Of a stretch of DNA of 64,000 nucleotides, positions 1 to 12,159 are shown in pieces. A program made the position numbers and the translations under genes. Positions within the stretch are counted from its first letter, which is position 1. Each line of letters starts with the position of its first letter. The stretch is from Lepturacanthus savala. Taxonomy: Eukaryota > Chordata > Actinopteri > Scombriformes > Trichiuridae. Where the stretch lies: contig CM060464.1 of the NCBI GenBank assembly GCA_030544235.1, positions 21,879,652 to 21,943,651 on the forward strand, in the 5' to 3' direction. The notes beneath the pieces are model-generated. The model saw nothing but the letters and a program-made list of their open reading frames with translations, was not told the DNA's origin and ran no database searches.

Positions 1-104
1 ATTGACTAATAGTAGTATCACTGGTGCTTAATTAACACAAACGTCTAGTGGTTTTCATTTGGGGGGGTTAGGAAGGTCTCAATACTTAACACTTTTACTA
101 ATGC

Positions 105-560
105 TGTCAGTCGATTAAAAAAATTAATCTAATTAACTGGATTTTGTAATTAATTAATCGAATTAATCACATTTTAATGTCATATCTGCTAAAGGTCTCC
201 TGATAAAGAATTTGAATTCTAGGATATTAAAAAATTGTAGTGCATGACTAATCAATTGAATACAGTAAGAAGAGAAGATCTGAAATCCAATTTTTTATTG
301 GTGAACTATGCTTCATAAATGAAATCCAAAAGGTCAAGCACATCCACAAACCAGGTAGGCCAGGTGCATTATTCAGAAATGTAAAACAAACAGCAATACA
401 GTTAAAAAATAAAATAAAGTTGTCTTAAAAAATGTAAAACAAACACAGGCTCACTTTCACCCCTGAGCTCGCCACCGTTGATACTCATAATTAATTTAGT
501 TACATTTTTAACGCAAAAACGTTAAAATGACAGCACTAACTTTGACATTCCCAAAATAGC
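105..560. mobile_element. Dispersed repeat, ATTAATC-type ends
   Basis: The left end is built of alternating ATTAAT/AATTAAT motifs (105-180). The right end contains AACGCAAAAACGTTAAAATG followed by a GACAGC-like border (about 508-535). Similar borders occur on a common teleost dispersed repeat, probably a nonautonomous DNA transposon. The interior has no open frame. I could not find a clean target-site duplication, so the limits are approximate. Confidence 0.35.
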
Positions 561-1364
561 AGTATACAACATATATCATTATTAAATCACCTATAACAAA
601 CTATTTTGTAGTAATAAGCTTGAAGTCATTTTTTTTTTATTTGTAAATGTGATTTGTCATTAACTGTTAATACACCAGCCTGCAAGGGTAACTATTAATG
701 TATTCTATATAATTTATTCAGGGTTCAATGTTTACATGCTGCTAGCAATTTACACATAACAATGGATGTCTGTGTCTATAGTTACCTTTATTAATTATGA
801 AGAAAGTGACAGGGTTGGCATGTTTTTGGAGGGCAGGAGGTCATCGTTCTTTGCCTATTTCCAGTTGCATCTATTAATGTTAATTTTCAGCTTACAGCAA
901 GTCTCCACACAGTTTGAGAGAAAGAAGAAGAGTTTTTGTTCACCACACTGTCAGTGAATTTATTTATTTTTTTCTGGTAGTAGCTTATACTTATATAACA
1001 CTTTGTCCTTAATTCAAATCCAGACCTATGACCTTCACTGTCAAATTGTTAGCAATGATATTGAAAACAATGGTAGCATTAGAGTTATACTGATATCTGC
1101 CTATGCAAATGAAAACAATCAGTCAGCACATCTCGTTTGCTTTATTTTATGACTGAGAACAGGCTGTGATCACTTCCTAATGTTCACAGCCATTAGCACT
1201 GTTGTAGTGTGGCTAATCAGTTAGCGGTACGCTACCCCAGATGTCCTGTGCATCCAGGGGTCATTTTGGCTCCATCCACGCTCTTCCAGTCTCTAGCTGT
1301 TCTGTCTCTGAACTGTGCCAAGTCTCGCCCATTTAGAATGTGCTAAATAGATCTTAGCGAGCAA
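561..1364. other. No gene seen
   Basis: AT-rich sequence without a recognisable gene or repeat. The 63-codon open frame at 766-957 has no features of a conserved protein. Confidence 0.5.
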
Positions 1365-1419
1365 GTGTGTGCGCATGTGTATGCATGAGTGTGTGTGCAT
1401 GTGTGCGCAACAAGAGCTT

Positions 1420-1452
1420 GTGTGTGAGTGTGTGTGTGTGTGTGTGTGTGTC
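1420..1452. repeat. (TG)n microsatellite
   Basis: An interrupted TG array, pure from about 1430 to 1451, preceded by TG-rich sequence from 1365. Confidence 0.9.
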
Positions 1453-1629
1453 CATATGTGCATTATACGTACAAGCAGCCAAATGTGGAGGAATAAGGAG
1501 TAAAAGGATAAATTCATCTAAAACGAACGATCCTGTCTAGTTTGAAAATCACAGTGGAAACAGAGAATAATGGCTTCTGAGTGTGTGTTCCTTAACATGG
1601 TGCAAATAAATATGGGTAACCCTTCCTTT

Positions 1630-2240
1630 TACAGCCCTTTAATTACTATGTATTTACCCCAAAAAAATTTTGTAATAATAGTATATTATTTGATAATTAC
1701 CACTAGCAATGAGTAGGTCAATACAGTGAAACTACAGCTGAAATATTAGACATACACCTGGCAAATATATGCAATTATTGCATAATTACCATTAGAAATA
1801 CATAGGTAATTGATTCAAATCTATAGCTGATATACTATGTATTTACTCTCTAAATATATGCTGGTAAAATTGTTGGGTTATTGCCATTCATAAAAAGTAG
1901 CAAAGTTAAATACAGATAAATTTAATTACCTGGTGAATGGTAAAATCAGATTATTCCTTTTGCAACACAATAAACACAAACTTGTACTATGTAGGTTCTG
2001 AATCATTAGTTAGTAAAACATAACTTATAATGTAAGAAACTGTACTGTAAAAGGAAGCTATGTTTCTTTCTATAGTTTTAGCATATTACCATGTACCTCG
2101 TCTTTCAGCTGTAGTACCACTGCATTTATTGTGCCAGTGGTAAATAACAAATAATATAATAATATTACCATATATTTACTAGTTAAATAACTAGTAATTA
2201 GGTGACTGTCAAAGGAATGATTACCTAAATATGATAGAAG
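1630..2240. repeat. Decayed tandem repeat, period about 87 bp
   Basis: Two adjacent units align well: ATAATTACCACTAG... from about 1695 and ATAATTACCATTAG... from about 1780. Each contains an AGCTGAtATA-like block and ends in AAATATATGC. Weaker copies with ATTACCAT and TATTTAC blocks follow up to about 2240. The units are AT-rich and diverged, so the copy number (three to six) is uncertain. Confidence 0.5.
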
Positions 2241-3977
2241 AAATATTGAGATTGCAATATTGTCTAACTTTGGTATCAAATAAATGAACTTGAGTTGATC
2301 CCTGAGACACATTTCTAATATTGTGCAGGCCCGTTTATAAGCCAATCAAGTTTTCTTTTGGTGATATATTACTGTTAATTTAAGAGTCGATTGTTTCAGA
2401 CAAATAAACATCAGTCCAGTGAGAGAGAAATAAAGTAGTGAAGTATCTTAATTAAGTTTGGCTTTGTGGAAGGAGCTGAAATTAAGAGCTATGAGAAAAT
2501 CACATGTTGATGTTGAATGAGGCCCAGTTTTCTCTGGGAGGGAGATCTTGTCTTGGAATCTTTCTTTACCATGAGAACTAAACCATACCTCTATTATAGT
2601 TTATTGCGAGTAAAGGACAGACAGCATGTGTGAGTTCTCTCTTCTCATCCCTATTAAACTAAAAGGTCAGTGATTGGCCACCTGCCCTTCGGTGCCTTTG
2701 GGGCAGAGCCAGTCACATTAGCACTTTGGTGTCCCTCCAGAAAGCAATGGGCCAGATGAATTGTTGTTTGACCTGACAGTCATTCAAAGAGGCAAAAGTG
2801 AGGAAATGACTTGGAAATCCTCCAGCTATACAGTTCAAAAAGCAATATGTAACCGTGCAGAACTCTTTTGACAGAAAAAAAAAAAAAAAAAAGTTCCGCT
2901 GCTGCAAATCATTGCCAAGGTACTCAGGAAGTGTTTGACAGATGGCACCAGGCAGGAGACAGCCAAGTTCAACATCAACTCAAATTAGCACAAAATGTTC
3001 ACAAAATTACATCACGTCACAGTCAAATTTCATATTAAAACTTCTGTTTGAACAGATATCAGGAGAATATTAAAAAAATATATAGAGAGCAGGTACAAGC
3101 GATCGATAACAAGGTACAGACGTTGAGGTGACCATCCTCTGTTCATCAGTAAAGATCGGTAATGTGTATAGAGGAACTGCTATTATGTTACTAATTAATT
3201 TTACACATTTTAGAGCATCACAAGGTAATAGAATCCATAAATCAGTGTCCATTCCACAGGAGGCTAGAAGATGCTAACGGTTTGATTCCATAGGGTGCAT
3301 AATGTAGGTGTAATGAAAAGGCAATGTAAGTGAAGCAATGTGACAGTTGGAGATGATTGCTGCCACGTGTAGCAGCACATTTCAGAAGCATCCCAGAAGA
3401 AACAGAACACTGTGCTAAACATATGCGCCAGAGCTGTTTTCGATGGAGCTAGCTGAAGTTGCATCAAGCCAGCACAGAGCAGAACAAACCAGACAGGAAG
3501 CTGGACAGGAAAGGCAAAAATTAACCAGTTGGTTTTCACAATCACTATGCACAGAGTTCTGCCTATTTACCCATAAAAAAAGAACAAAAAACAGCACATA
3601 TGACAGCAGGTAAACATTGGACAGGTAAAATTTTGTTTGCTGTTCTCTTTGTATGTACATGGTTGTTACATAGATTATTTTAGGCTCTTGCAATTTGGAT
3701 GTTTCCTTCTGAAATGCATCCTGTAGGGCAGCTTACACAGCAGAGGATGGAGCAAGGTGTGCTGCTTAAATTAAACTTTGCTTATGTGTTCTATGGAATC
3801 CAGGAATAAGCATTTCTAAAATTTCCATGGAAATATTAGACTAAAGCTATTTGTGAACTTGAACTCTTAAATAAGGAAAATAATATCACTAATCTCAGTA
3901 CGGAAGCAGGTAAAGCAACAAGTAAGAAAAATGAAACAAATTATTACATAAGAAATATACACATATTTTCTTTTGTG
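2241..3977. other. No gene seen
   Basis: Complex sequence with no recognisable gene. An 18-base A run lies at 2875-2892. Open frames of 60-93 codons on the minus strand (3070-3693) overlap one another in different frames and resemble no family. Confidence 0.5.
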
Positions 3978-4350
3978 TTTTACATAAAAAGTCACACTTT
4001 TATTTGATGAAGGTCAGTTTTATAACTTCTCTAAGCAGCTAAACTGTTTTCAGCTGTGCTAACATGACTGCACAAGGATTTTCTGATGCAATGAGCAAAT
4101 AAACCATTACACACAACATTCCACATTCCAACATTCCAAAACATTCCACACTGGAGTTGCTGGAAATGGACCTTTGTACCTCTGTAGATATTGCACCAAA
4201 ATCCAGATATTTGCAGCTAAAATAGTCATGTACCACATTAGCAATGTGTAGTGTGTATTTCTGATTAGTTTAAAGTTATCTTCATTGAAAAAAAACAGTA
4301 CTATTCTTTCAAAAATAAGGACATTTCGAAGTGACCCCAAACCCTTAAGT
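3978..4350 (-). mobile_element. Tc1/mariner-like MITE, truncated
   Basis: Reverse-orientation copy of the element at 13331-13848. Shared blocks include GCAGCTAAACTGTTTTCAGC, GTTGCTGGAAATGGACC, TGTAGATATTGCACCAAAA and the inner terminal repeat GTGACCCCAAAC. The outer terminal bases at the right end are lost. The central part carries a short local duplication of an ACATTCCA motif (about 4117-4150). Confidence 0.7.
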
Positions 4351-7300
4351 ATTCCCCACTTCTACATGTAAGGGTATCCAAAAACATTGCATATTTTTCT
4401 TTTACTAACATGTTTGTTTTTATAATATTTTGGCACCAAAAAGTCATTACCACGCAAATGTAGACATTTGCATACACATACATTTTTACAACTATAATAT
4501 ACAATGCTTGAGGATTGATTCACCTCAGTTCAATGCAGTATGAAAGTCTATAAAACTGTATGTTCCAAATATACAGTATGTTCCATTGTTCTCATACACA
4601 TGTTTTGGCCAAGAGCACAACCCCCCCACCCCCCGCCCATATGCCTCACATATAAAAACAATAAAACACAAATATGTACAAATGCACCCACACACATAAA
4701 TGCACATTCATGCTCCCTAAGCAAATCGGTAGTGATGCCTCTGGCTGTGCATGCCAGGAACATGCAGGGAGCATGCTGGAGAGAGAGAGATGCGGACTGA
4801 GCGAGGGGGAGCGAGTATGTACGGGATGTGACATGCCCGCTAGTGCATGCCAGGATCATACAGTGCCCATGCCAAGTGCAAAAGCACATACACAAGACAA
4901 ATGTGATGCACACAGCAGGATGTCTAAGTGACTGTAGTCCTAAAGGAAGATATTTATTCACTTTCTGTGTGTGTGTGTATGTGTGGACAATCCACAGTGA
5001 AACTATGTAATCCAGTGACAGGTGCAAGATCGAGTTAATTTGCACAGGACCCACTGACAACTCCTCTCAAGGACTGAACAACATATTTATTATTTCACAG
5101 GACAGAAATCATTATTCTACAAGATAGAACAGAGGAACTGAGAGACGAAGTGAACTAATCAAGTGCTAATGCAAATACTACTGCCAAGGCTAATAAATAA
5201 CAAGTCATCCTTAACCGACAGAACAAGGGACTGCACGGTATATAGTTGTCTCATGTTATCCTCGTTATTTCTGCATAGAGGTGCTGGAAGTATAGGGTGG
5301 GATAGTTTGTGTTTCCATGTCTGTATGAACATCAATATCCTTTTGACGTTTACTGTAAAGAAAGATTAAATGAACATGACTTGGTTAGAGTCACAGGGGG
5401 GACAAGTAGGACAAGGGACAATATTATGTGTAGAAATATGATTAATAATAATTATAGCAGTTATAGAGTGGTGAGAATTGGGAGCTTCCAGGCTTAAATG
5501 TCATTTCAAAGCTATAAAAAGAACTTAAAAGGAGACCTAGAGTGAGTCAAAGTTACCTCAAACCATGAATCAAGACTGCTAAAAAAAAATGTACCACCAT
5601 CTCCAATGGGTCAGTCATACACCTTCAAGCTATGATATGCTATTTTCCAGATTAAAACATGCATCATATCATCATATCAACAATTTACAACACAAAAGGC
5701 CAAGTTGCCTTTCCCCTAAATTGGTGTTGTAATCTTTATGGACACATTACAGTGTACAGTCACCTCTAAAGCTAGCTAATGTGAACAGACTGCTAGCTGC
5801 CTACCTGGTTAATGTATTGGCTACCTCAACAGGAATTAGCTTAAGACCACTAACATCAGCCAGTTTTGCTTCCTCCTTATGTCTGTGATAATGTTAAAGA
5901 GATTTGGAAAAGGACAAATGGTTTATTTGCTTTTTTTAAGGTGACATGAATTATTAGCTAGAAAATATTCAGGTTAACATTCTTTTGTATTATCTCTGTA
6001 AGGCTACATGCTGCCCCACAGTAATGTTTAGTATTATTTATTTGGATATTTAGCATCACAATTTGATCTCAGTAAAAGTTACCATAGAGTAGGCTATCTT
6101 CCGTTACTGGTTTCTTTTTGTCAAAGCTTATCCAACCTAGCAACAATAACTAAACATAACTAAAGGGGGGCGGGCCTAGCTTAGCATTCGCATGTTCTCT
6201 CCAATGTACTGAAATATGCCTGCCAACAGCTCTAAAAATGACTGATTAGCATGATTTTGTCTTGTTTTGTCTATACACAAACAGAAATATAAAAATCACA
6301 GTTATTGGTTTTAATATGTTATGTGCTAATGCTAATAATTTATTGACGAATTACAGCTGGACACAGGGACTTCCTGCAGTCTTCTTACGTTGAAGATACT
6401 GAAACCTATAATAAAACCAGTGATCACCATCTGCACATGAGATTGTGTACAGTATATGGGTCATTGTTGGTTACGGAATGATATAAAAATAACAGACATG
6501 CATTCTGACTTGTGGCAATGGCAAATTTCTGCAGCAGAAACTGTCCAAACATACCATTGCAGAGGTAGAAGATAGATCCCTCGCAATCACACAGTCAAAG
6601 TGTTCACTCTCAACAAAGAACTGTTATGATGCTATTACATGATGCCTTGTTTTATGTGATTCTTAGTGTAATCGCTGTATTTTGTAAGAGAAATATTATC
6701 TGAACAACCATTATGCAAATATTTCCATCCTTTCATGCAGGTAAACACAGAGCTGAACAGACTTTGCTGATGTCTGGATTACCAGGTATGAGGTCGGCCG
6801 CGTGCCAGCAATGAATGAGGTTGATAGATGAACATTCACACACGCCTTCCTACACATACACACATACTCAATCTGCGCACAGAGAAAATCACATAGCGTT
6901 TAGCATAGAGCTAATCAGCTGTCTAATCGTCTGTCAGCTCTCATATTCATCACTAAACTCTGGACATATGGCTCTGCTTTGAACAGGAGACTGTGTGTTT
7001 CTCTATTTGTGTGTGTGTGCGTTTTTGTGTTCTCTGACATCAGAATCCAACAGCAGCGGCTGCACAGAGGCAGAGGGTGTTTCTAAGAGGTTTATTAATA
7101 AAACCACATCTCTGCCCCTACAATACAGACTGACCTTTACCAACAACTAGAAAACAACAGACCAGAGATAGTCTTTCAACTAATAACCACAATATCTTCC
7201 CTGCAGCAAATGTCTTCCACATACTCAGAAGATAAATCAAGAAAATAGCCAGTGCTATTAAAATCGACAATCTGGCCACCGTTGGCAAGTCTCTTTACAC

Positions 7301-7689
7301 AAAATGTTCACATGATCAGTACTCTCACACATAAGAGTAGTTTTGCTTTCTGAGCCAGATCAGCACCATGGACAGCGATTGGTACAGTTTTATCCTCTAA
7401 AGAAGCAGTTCCTGATATTCCAGAGGTTAAGAGGTTAAGATTGAGGCTCTTTGATGACATTTTGTATCCAGGATGTAACACAAAGATACACAGAAATGCT
7501 CGTTTGATCTGAATCTTCCACAGTCCACCTAATGGACAGGTTCTGTAAATTGTGAGAGTTCTGTATGTGGCGCATTCTCTAACAAAATAAACAGGGAAGG
7601 ATGTAATAACACTACATGAATTGCATCACGTCTGCTAGAGTGAGTTTAGTGAATGTAATATTTTATGTAATTGCCAAGTCTGCTAAGGA
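4351..7689. other. No gene seen; local TGCATGCCAGGA duplication
   Basis: The longest open frame of the window (170 codons, minus strand, 4548-5060) lies here. It reads through CA-rich and duplicated sequence: TGCATGCCAGGA occurs at 4748-4759 and 4844-4855. It looks like chance. A C-rich run is at 4621-4637. No other gene or repeat was recognised. Confidence 0.5.
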
Positions 7690-7920
7690 TCAACACACAC
7701 TACTATTCAAAAGTTTGGGGTCACCCAGTCAATTTAGGGCTTTTCATGTTATATTTTTTATTTACCACCATGAGTTGTAAAATGAAGAGAATATCAATGA
7801 GCAAACACATTGTACCATTACAACACTGGACTGATAGTTGCTGGAAATGGGCCTCTATACACCTATGTAGATATTGTACCAAAAACCAGACACTAACAGC
7901 TAGAATAGTCAAAAAAATAT
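7690..7920 (-). mobile_element. Tc1/mariner-like MITE fragment
   Basis: It begins with the terminal repeat CACTACTATTCAAAAGTTTG. The internal blocks GAGCAAACACATTGTACCAT and TAGTTGCTGGAAATGGGCC then match the reverse strand of the 13331-13848 copy. The second terminal repeat is missing. Confidence 0.7.
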
Positions 7921-8154
7921 TAAGTTGGCCTGAGCTCAGAGAGGTAAGAGATTTTTAAATCTTTTAAATTTTGAACTTCATATTTGTGAATAGTTTGAAG
8001 TGAGGACCCACCGGTCAACAAACATCTGGCAGGACTTGGGACTGTCCATTTTTTTTTCCTCCCTCAGACACAGCACAAAACTTGAGGGTATCCCAAGAGA
8101 TGCTGAAGATGAAGCGGTTGAGACGGCGACCAGATGTTGAGCGCTGTTGTAAGG

Positions 8155-8220
8155 GTGGTAAACACAATCACTGCACATACACACACAAACATGCACATAC
8201 ACATGCACACACACAAACAT

Positions 8221-8257
<37 letters not shown>

Positions 8258-8287
8258 TGCACACACACAGACACGCACACACAGAGT
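8155..8287. repeat. (CA)n microsatellite cluster
   Basis: CA-rich array with a 32-bp pure core at 8222-8253 and ACATGCAC interruptions on both sides. Confidence 0.9.
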
Positions 8288-8479
8288 TTGTTTTGCCCCT
8301 CATTTGATCAGACTCTAAGCTGGTGGCTTGCGTTTCCATCCATGCATGTCTGTCTCAATCCTGGTTATATAACATTTGAACAGACATGCACACACACTCC
8401 TGCTTTGTCATGATATCTGTGGGTTGGTTGAAACAGGAAACTTTCCATTCAGATTAGCCTCAATATCGGCTACCCTACA

Positions 8480-8482
8480 TGT

Positions 8483-8538
<56 letters not shown>
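8480..8538. repeat. (TG)n microsatellite
   Basis: Nearly pure TG dinucleotide array with one TATG interruption near its start. It lies 200 bp from the opposite-strand CA cluster at 8155-8287. Confidence 0.9.
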
Positions 8539-8539
<1 letters not shown>

Positions 8540-8657
8540 AGAAGTCTGTGAGGTGTGTTAGATGTCTATGGGCTTTTGTGTGGGCTCACACTTGCATGAA
8601 CTGTGCGGGTACACAGGCTAGTTTTCACTCTAAGTGCTCATTAGGAACAGAAAACTA

Positions 8658-8716
8658 ATGCGTGTGTGTGTGTCTGTGTTTGTGTGTGAGCCTGTGTGTG
8701 TGTGTGTGTGTGTGTC
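8658..8716. repeat. (TG)n microsatellite, interrupted
   Basis: TG-rich array with TC and GAGCC interruptions, followed by a short purine tract (8717-8748). Confidence 0.85.
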
Positions 8717-8780
8717 AGAGAAAGAGAGAAAAAAAAAAGAAAGAAATGAACCACTGTTGGAGCGAGCAAGAGCCTGTTTA

Positions 8781-8945
8781 CCCTTTAACCTGTTTCTTTT
8801 TTTCTTTTCCCTCTGTTCTGTCTTAACCTCTTTCTGTCTTTTTCCTTCTCTCCCGCCCTCTCTTCCCCTCTCTCATCCTCTCCTGTGCCTTTAACCGTTC
8901 ACCCCTCTTTTTTTTTATTTTTTCTGCTTGGCTTCTCTTTAACAG
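8781..8945. repeat. Polypyrimidine tract ending in AACAG
   Basis: About 165 bp of almost uninterrupted C/T on the plus strand, ending in TTTAACAG at 8945. This shape resembles a strong 3' splice acceptor, but no exon-like sequence follows. Low-complexity sequence is the simpler reading. Confidence 0.5.
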
Positions 8946-9035
8946 ATTTCTCAGCTCCCTAATTGGACAATCATCTCTAGAAATCTAATTAGGCCTATAA
9001 TGTTTTGAAACCTATGGAGAGACATGGAGAGAGAG

Positions 9036-9070
9036 CCTTTAGTGTGTGTGTACGTGTGTGTGTGTGTGTT
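9036..9070. repeat. (TG)n microsatellite
   Basis: Short TG array with a TACG interruption. Confidence 0.8.
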
Positions 9071-11585
9071 TCTATCCTAAACCTTATACACATAACTCAG
9101 TAATAAATGTATTATGTCCTCACTTATAATGTCACAGTAACAAATTAGTTGAGGTGCCAAAAATGTGTTCAAACCCATAATAAAGTATATACACCAAAAT
9201 GTGTGTGATTAAAGGATACTGTCCCCTTCTTTTGACCCTTTGTGTTCATTGTTAATGCATCCTTCACTAAAGCTAATTTTCCAAAAGATTTATGTTGTCA
9301 CAGACATCGGTGTGCATGAGAGAAGTCAGCAGGGAGCACAGTTTTGTGTCCATTGTGTTATTTTTCATCAGTTTCAGGTCATTTGGAAAATGTGGTTATT
9401 CAGCTGGGATTTAAATGACTGTACTGTAGGCCACAAGGATAAATAATAGTGATTATTTTTTCCCTCTAGACTGCTGTAATGCAGTGTTCCTTAAAAAAAA
9501 ATAAAATAATAAAAAAAAAAAGTTGGGACACCAAGCTGCTTATTTGTTCTGTTTATCAGTTTTAACAATTTTACAATGATTTAATGAAGCAGTCTATTTT
9601 TTTTACCCTTTATTTGTTGCAAGAAAGTTAAAGACAGTTAAAGAGACATGTTACCAGAACAGAATTACACAACTATCATGGCTAACTTGGAACATTTGAT
9701 ATTATATATGAAAAGTACACAAATGGTTATTTATCTCTTAACATTTATGTCCAACAGCATTTTTCATTCCACTCTGTTCCCTGTTGGCTCTGACATTATA
9801 TTGATGTTGTTCCTGCTCGCTAAAGTTGCCTTTAAGACACCATCGTTATTACCACAGTGTTTTCTCACATCACATTCAAAGTCTTCATATTTCATTGTAC
9901 CTTCATAGCAAAAATGTCACGCACAAACTGCTAGATCAGTATTTTTTTTTAACAAATCTTTTAAACAGCTTCTAACCTGACAAAACTACTAAATATTTAA
10001 TAATTTTCAGGTGCAAAACACAATAAAAGTATTTATTTTCCATATAATGAAAGTGTTCAATTTTGAAGGCTCTAATCACCCCCAAAGCCCCATCGTCCTA
10101 CCATTAATTGCAAGGAAAATAGTTCCTTTGACAGGGTTAAAGGGGTAAAATCCTGAAAATTGAATGTTTGGTAGTCTTGAGCAGATTATAAATTGTTTAA
10201 GGAATTTATTAAAAAAGCAGAAGAATGTATTGCTTTTGCAATTACATGTACATTTTTGCCACAGAGATGTCAAAAGGGTGCAAAATTTGTATAGAGTATA
10301 AAACACATGTAAGCGTATAAGACCACAGGGAAAAAAAAAAAAAAAAGTTCATGGCAAAAGCTGTAAAACAGCCAAAAGGATGAACAAATCCAAAAAAGCA
10401 AGACAAAATTAACAAAAAATTTACAAAAAATGAGGAAGGATATGAGGGATAAAACCTTTAAAAACACAGAATCGAGTGGTTTTATTTTAAAAACCTGTTT
10501 CTATGATGAGGTTCAGCAAACACACTACATCCAGAGGGACCCTAAGAGCTGAGCTGCTGCATCATGTTGCTGCAGACATTAGCTCACCTTATAGCAATAG
10601 CTTAAGATCCAAATGTTCAGGAGGTTTTTTATTTTCTTTTTTCACCATGTCAAATTATTCCTTTAAGCACTAGCTGCTCTCCACTGAGACCTATAGGGTT
10701 AAACCTACTTTCAAAAACGAAAGGCAACTAATCCTGTGTTTTCTCAAAAAGAATCTGAAATCTAATCACTTCCTTCCATTAACCAGTACAGACAGTGTCT
10801 TCTATGTGGCATTATGCGTTTTTTATTCAGATTGGGTTCTTGTGAACGATGTCTTTTCTCCGGTTGCCTCTGAATACTCGTTGACACTCTGCCTGCTGGC
10901 TTTTATCCATACTTCTTAGCTCTCCCTTGGACATCTTAACCAACAGCTGCTGATGAGATGTGGATTCCTTCCCCTAGATCTGTATAATTGGAGCCTTGAG
11001 AAGGCAAAAAACATACTGGAGTGCACCACTGCTGCGGGACAAAAATAAATAAATAAAAAATGTTTCCACACTGCCCTTTCTTGTTATCCCCCCCCCCACC
11101 AAACGCATCAAAATGAATAAATTACAACTGCTGACCGGGACTAACAATGAATCCACTTCAGTGTGTTTATTTCGAGGAAAATTGGGTCCATCTTAGATGT
11201 GGCAGCACAGTAGATCTGAGGGACTAAGGCATATATGCTGAACCAGGTGGACAGTGACACATAAATCAGCAGCAGCAAAATAAGGAGGGGACATATGTTG
11301 TAATATCACAAACAAGTGGTGTTCAGTCATGCCTGTTGAATCACAACTCCGCTCTCTCATGCTGGAAAACACTGCCTTTTCTCTGCAAGCTATTTTGCTC
11401 ACGCTGGGAGTTTGCTTCACTCATCTTTGCTGCTGTGTACATTCCCCCCTCAGGCAAGAGCAAATGGCCTGCCATGCCTCGTATCAGGACACATAATAAA
11501 AATGAAAACCAAACATTGCAGCGATGCAGTCTTCATTCAGAACAACTGGAGGAACAAAACAAATTCCAGACTTATCATAGGAGAG
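9071..11585. other. No gene seen; several homopolymer runs
   Basis: AT-rich sequence with an A-rich patch at 9491-9522, a 16-base A run at 10331-10346 and a C run near 11090. No coding region or recognised transposon. Open frames up to 90 codons overlap in several frames and look accidental. Confidence 0.5.
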
Positions 11586-11890
11586 AATCAAATTTAAAGC
11601 GACCCTAATATGAAAAAACAACAGTAACGACAACAAAAAAAGAACTTCTTCAGAGCTTGTGTGTTAATATTTAGGTCCCTGTTGTTCCTGCTAACACACA
11701 ATCTGTGAAAATGGACAACCCTCTCACTCTGTTATGGTCTGGATTCCTCGTTTCCAAATGGCTCCTGTTGTGATGTCACAGCAGGGAGAGTGAAATATTA
11801 ACACACAAGCTGTACAGCCCCAGATCTCTGAGGGGCAGGACTTTCCTGGTGATGGACCAATGACAACAAAGCAGGTGCTTCAGTAGGAAG
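11586..11890 (+). mobile_element. Dispersed repeat shared with 56486-56790
   Basis: Shared blocks in the same order in both copies are GTTCCTGCTAACACACA, TGTGAWRAxxGAC-like sequence, CCTGTTGTGATGTcACAgCAGG and AGGTGCT. This arrangement is a widespread teleost interspersed repeat. No termini or duplication were found, so the limits are approximate. Confidence 0.55.
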
Positions 11891-11956
11891 GCTAGGGGGG
11901 GGGGAAACAGGGATAGACTGCATTGCTGCTGCAGGTCTAACTAGATACTTTTAGAC

Positions 11957-12159
11957 CAGAGGTGGGCAATCCTGGTCCTGGAGGGCTGGTGTGGGTGCAG
12001 GTTTTTGTTCCAACCAATCAGTAACACACCTGATTCTACTAATCAACCTCTAAAGTTCTTGCTAAGGCCTTCGCTGGTAGAATCAGGTGTGTAAGGTTTT
12101 GGTTGGAACAAAATCCTGCACCCACTCAGGCCCTCCAGGCCCAGGATTGCCCAACCCTG
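11957..12159. mobile_element. hAT-type fold-back MITE
   Basis: The ends are inverted: CAGAGGTGGGCAATCCTGG at the left and CCAGGATTGCCCAACCCTG at the right. The whole 203-bp element is a large imperfect palindrome: ACACACCTGATTCTAC pairs with GTAGAATCAGGTGTGT around a short centre. Flanking 8-mers TTTTAGAC (11949-11956) and TTTGAGTC (12160-12167) match at 6 of 8 bases, as expected for an old 8-bp hAT duplication. No coding capacity. Confidence 0.85.

Noticed and set aside
4548..5060. Longest open frame (170 codons, minus strand)
   Set aside because: Crosses CA-rich and locally duplicated DNA and is rich in Cys/His/Thr. No domain, no splice context, and overlapped by frames on the other strand.
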